A stretch of DNA of 59,726 bases, from contig JBBDML010000031.1 of assembly GCA_040878345.1 (NCBI GenBank), positions 1-59,726 of the forward strand, given 5' to 3'. This DNA comes from ZC4RG35 sp040878345. Its GTDB lineage: Bacteria; Actinomycetota; Acidimicrobiia; Spongiisociales; ZC4RG35. A model generated the notes under the pieces. It searched no databases, was not told the DNA's origin, and was given only the letters and a program-made list of their open reading frames with translations. The first letter of the stretch is position 1; every line of letters starts with the position of its first letter. A program made the position numbers and the translations under genes. Of this stretch, positions 59,611-59,726 are shown in pieces.

Positions 59611-59726
59611 GTTCTGTGCGGATTCGCGCGAACCCCTCCGTCACAGATCCGCACAGAAAGCAGGGGAGGGCCGTTCTGTGCGGATTCGCGCGAACCCCTC
59701 CGTCACAGATCCGCACAGAAAGCAGG
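59611..59726. repeat. Two tandem copies of a palindromic 54-bp unit at the contig edge
   Basis: Identical 54-bp units at 59611-59664 and 59673-59726 are separated by 8 bp (period 62). Each has 12-bp inverted arms (TTCTGTGCGGAT and ATCCGCACAGAA, e.g. 59612-59623 with 59647-59658) around a centre with TCGCGCGA. The window ends exactly at the end of the second unit, which suggests that assembly stopped in a longer array or a multi-copy repeat. Confidence 0.92.

Noticed and set aside
59611..59726. Possible CRISPR array
   Set aside because: The units are 54 bp with an 8-bp spacer, are palindromic, and no cas genes are near. This is not CRISPR architecture.

Overview
The window is high-GC DNA from an actinomycete-type bacterium. 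The signs are an MraZ-controlled dcw operon start, a WhiB7-like regulator next to a short primary-type sigma factor, an F420-type LLM oxidoreductase, a mycobacterial-type LexA box, many GTG/TTG starts and many 4-bp ATGA/GTGA overlaps. A deep-branching lineage such as Acidimicrobiia would fit, but this is inferred from gene content only. The sequence looks like a draft assembly: an N gap with a poly-C run interrupts rsmH, one gene near the right end is frameshifted, and the right edge falls exactly at the end of a palindromic tandem repeat.

Layout. 1-1964 (minus): ftsI start, ftsL, rsmH, mraZ with promoter and MraZ boxes. 2048-3520 (minus): HNH endonuclease and two unknown genes. 3602-8042 (plus): MoxR ATPase / DUF58 / TgpA-like transglutaminase operon. 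8044-11959: MerR regulator, DUF3040 protein, DNA polymerase IV, histidine phosphatase and two membrane proteins. 11973-17368 (minus): threonine aldolase followed by a type II fatty-acid synthesis operon (fabD, fabH, fabG, acpP, fabF). 17531-20862 (minus): ArsA-like ATPase operon with an SRPBCC protein and a phosphoesterase. 21322-24798 (minus): osmoprotectant ABC transporter. 24855-28253: hydrolase, UspA/CBS protein, nitroreductase and SpoU-type RNA methylase.

28325-36180 (plus): a perfect LexA box in front of a DEDD-exonuclease/GIY-YIG fusion, then a complete System I cytochrome c maturation operon (ccmABCDEF, a ccmH/ccmI fusion, ccmG). 36181-41526: a hydrolase-fold protein that has lost its nucleophile and histidine, a thioredoxin lipoprotein, a glycosyltransferase, an aquaporin and others. 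41537-41916: RNase P RNA and a hairpin. 41968-49642: SRAP protein, amino-acid permease, a large lipoprotein, LLM oxidoreductase, a zinc-ribbon coiled-coil protein and a Cys/Thr proline-racemase-family enzyme. 49654-55234: UspA, a membrane protein with two CXXCH haem motifs overlapping a SpoIIE-type phosphatase, and a spermidine-synthase-like membrane protein. 55350-59593: small ORF, tRNA-Val, VOC protein, sigma factor, WhiB7-like gene with a predicted attenuator leader, LiaF-like protein and a frameshifted amidohydrolase. 59611-59726: palindromic tandem repeat.

The most interesting non-coding signals are: (i) a whiB leader holding a 26-codon upstream ORF, an antiterminator segment inside that ORF and an intrinsic terminator, arranged as a ribosome-controlled attenuator; (ii) a perfect 17-bp stem that contains the rsmH start codon; (iii) a dispersed palindromic 53-58-bp element present at three gene borders; (iv) heptanucleotide TACYTGG repeats at four intergenic sites; (v) the SOS box on the nuclease fusion; and (vi) the 54-bp palindromic repeat at the contig edge.
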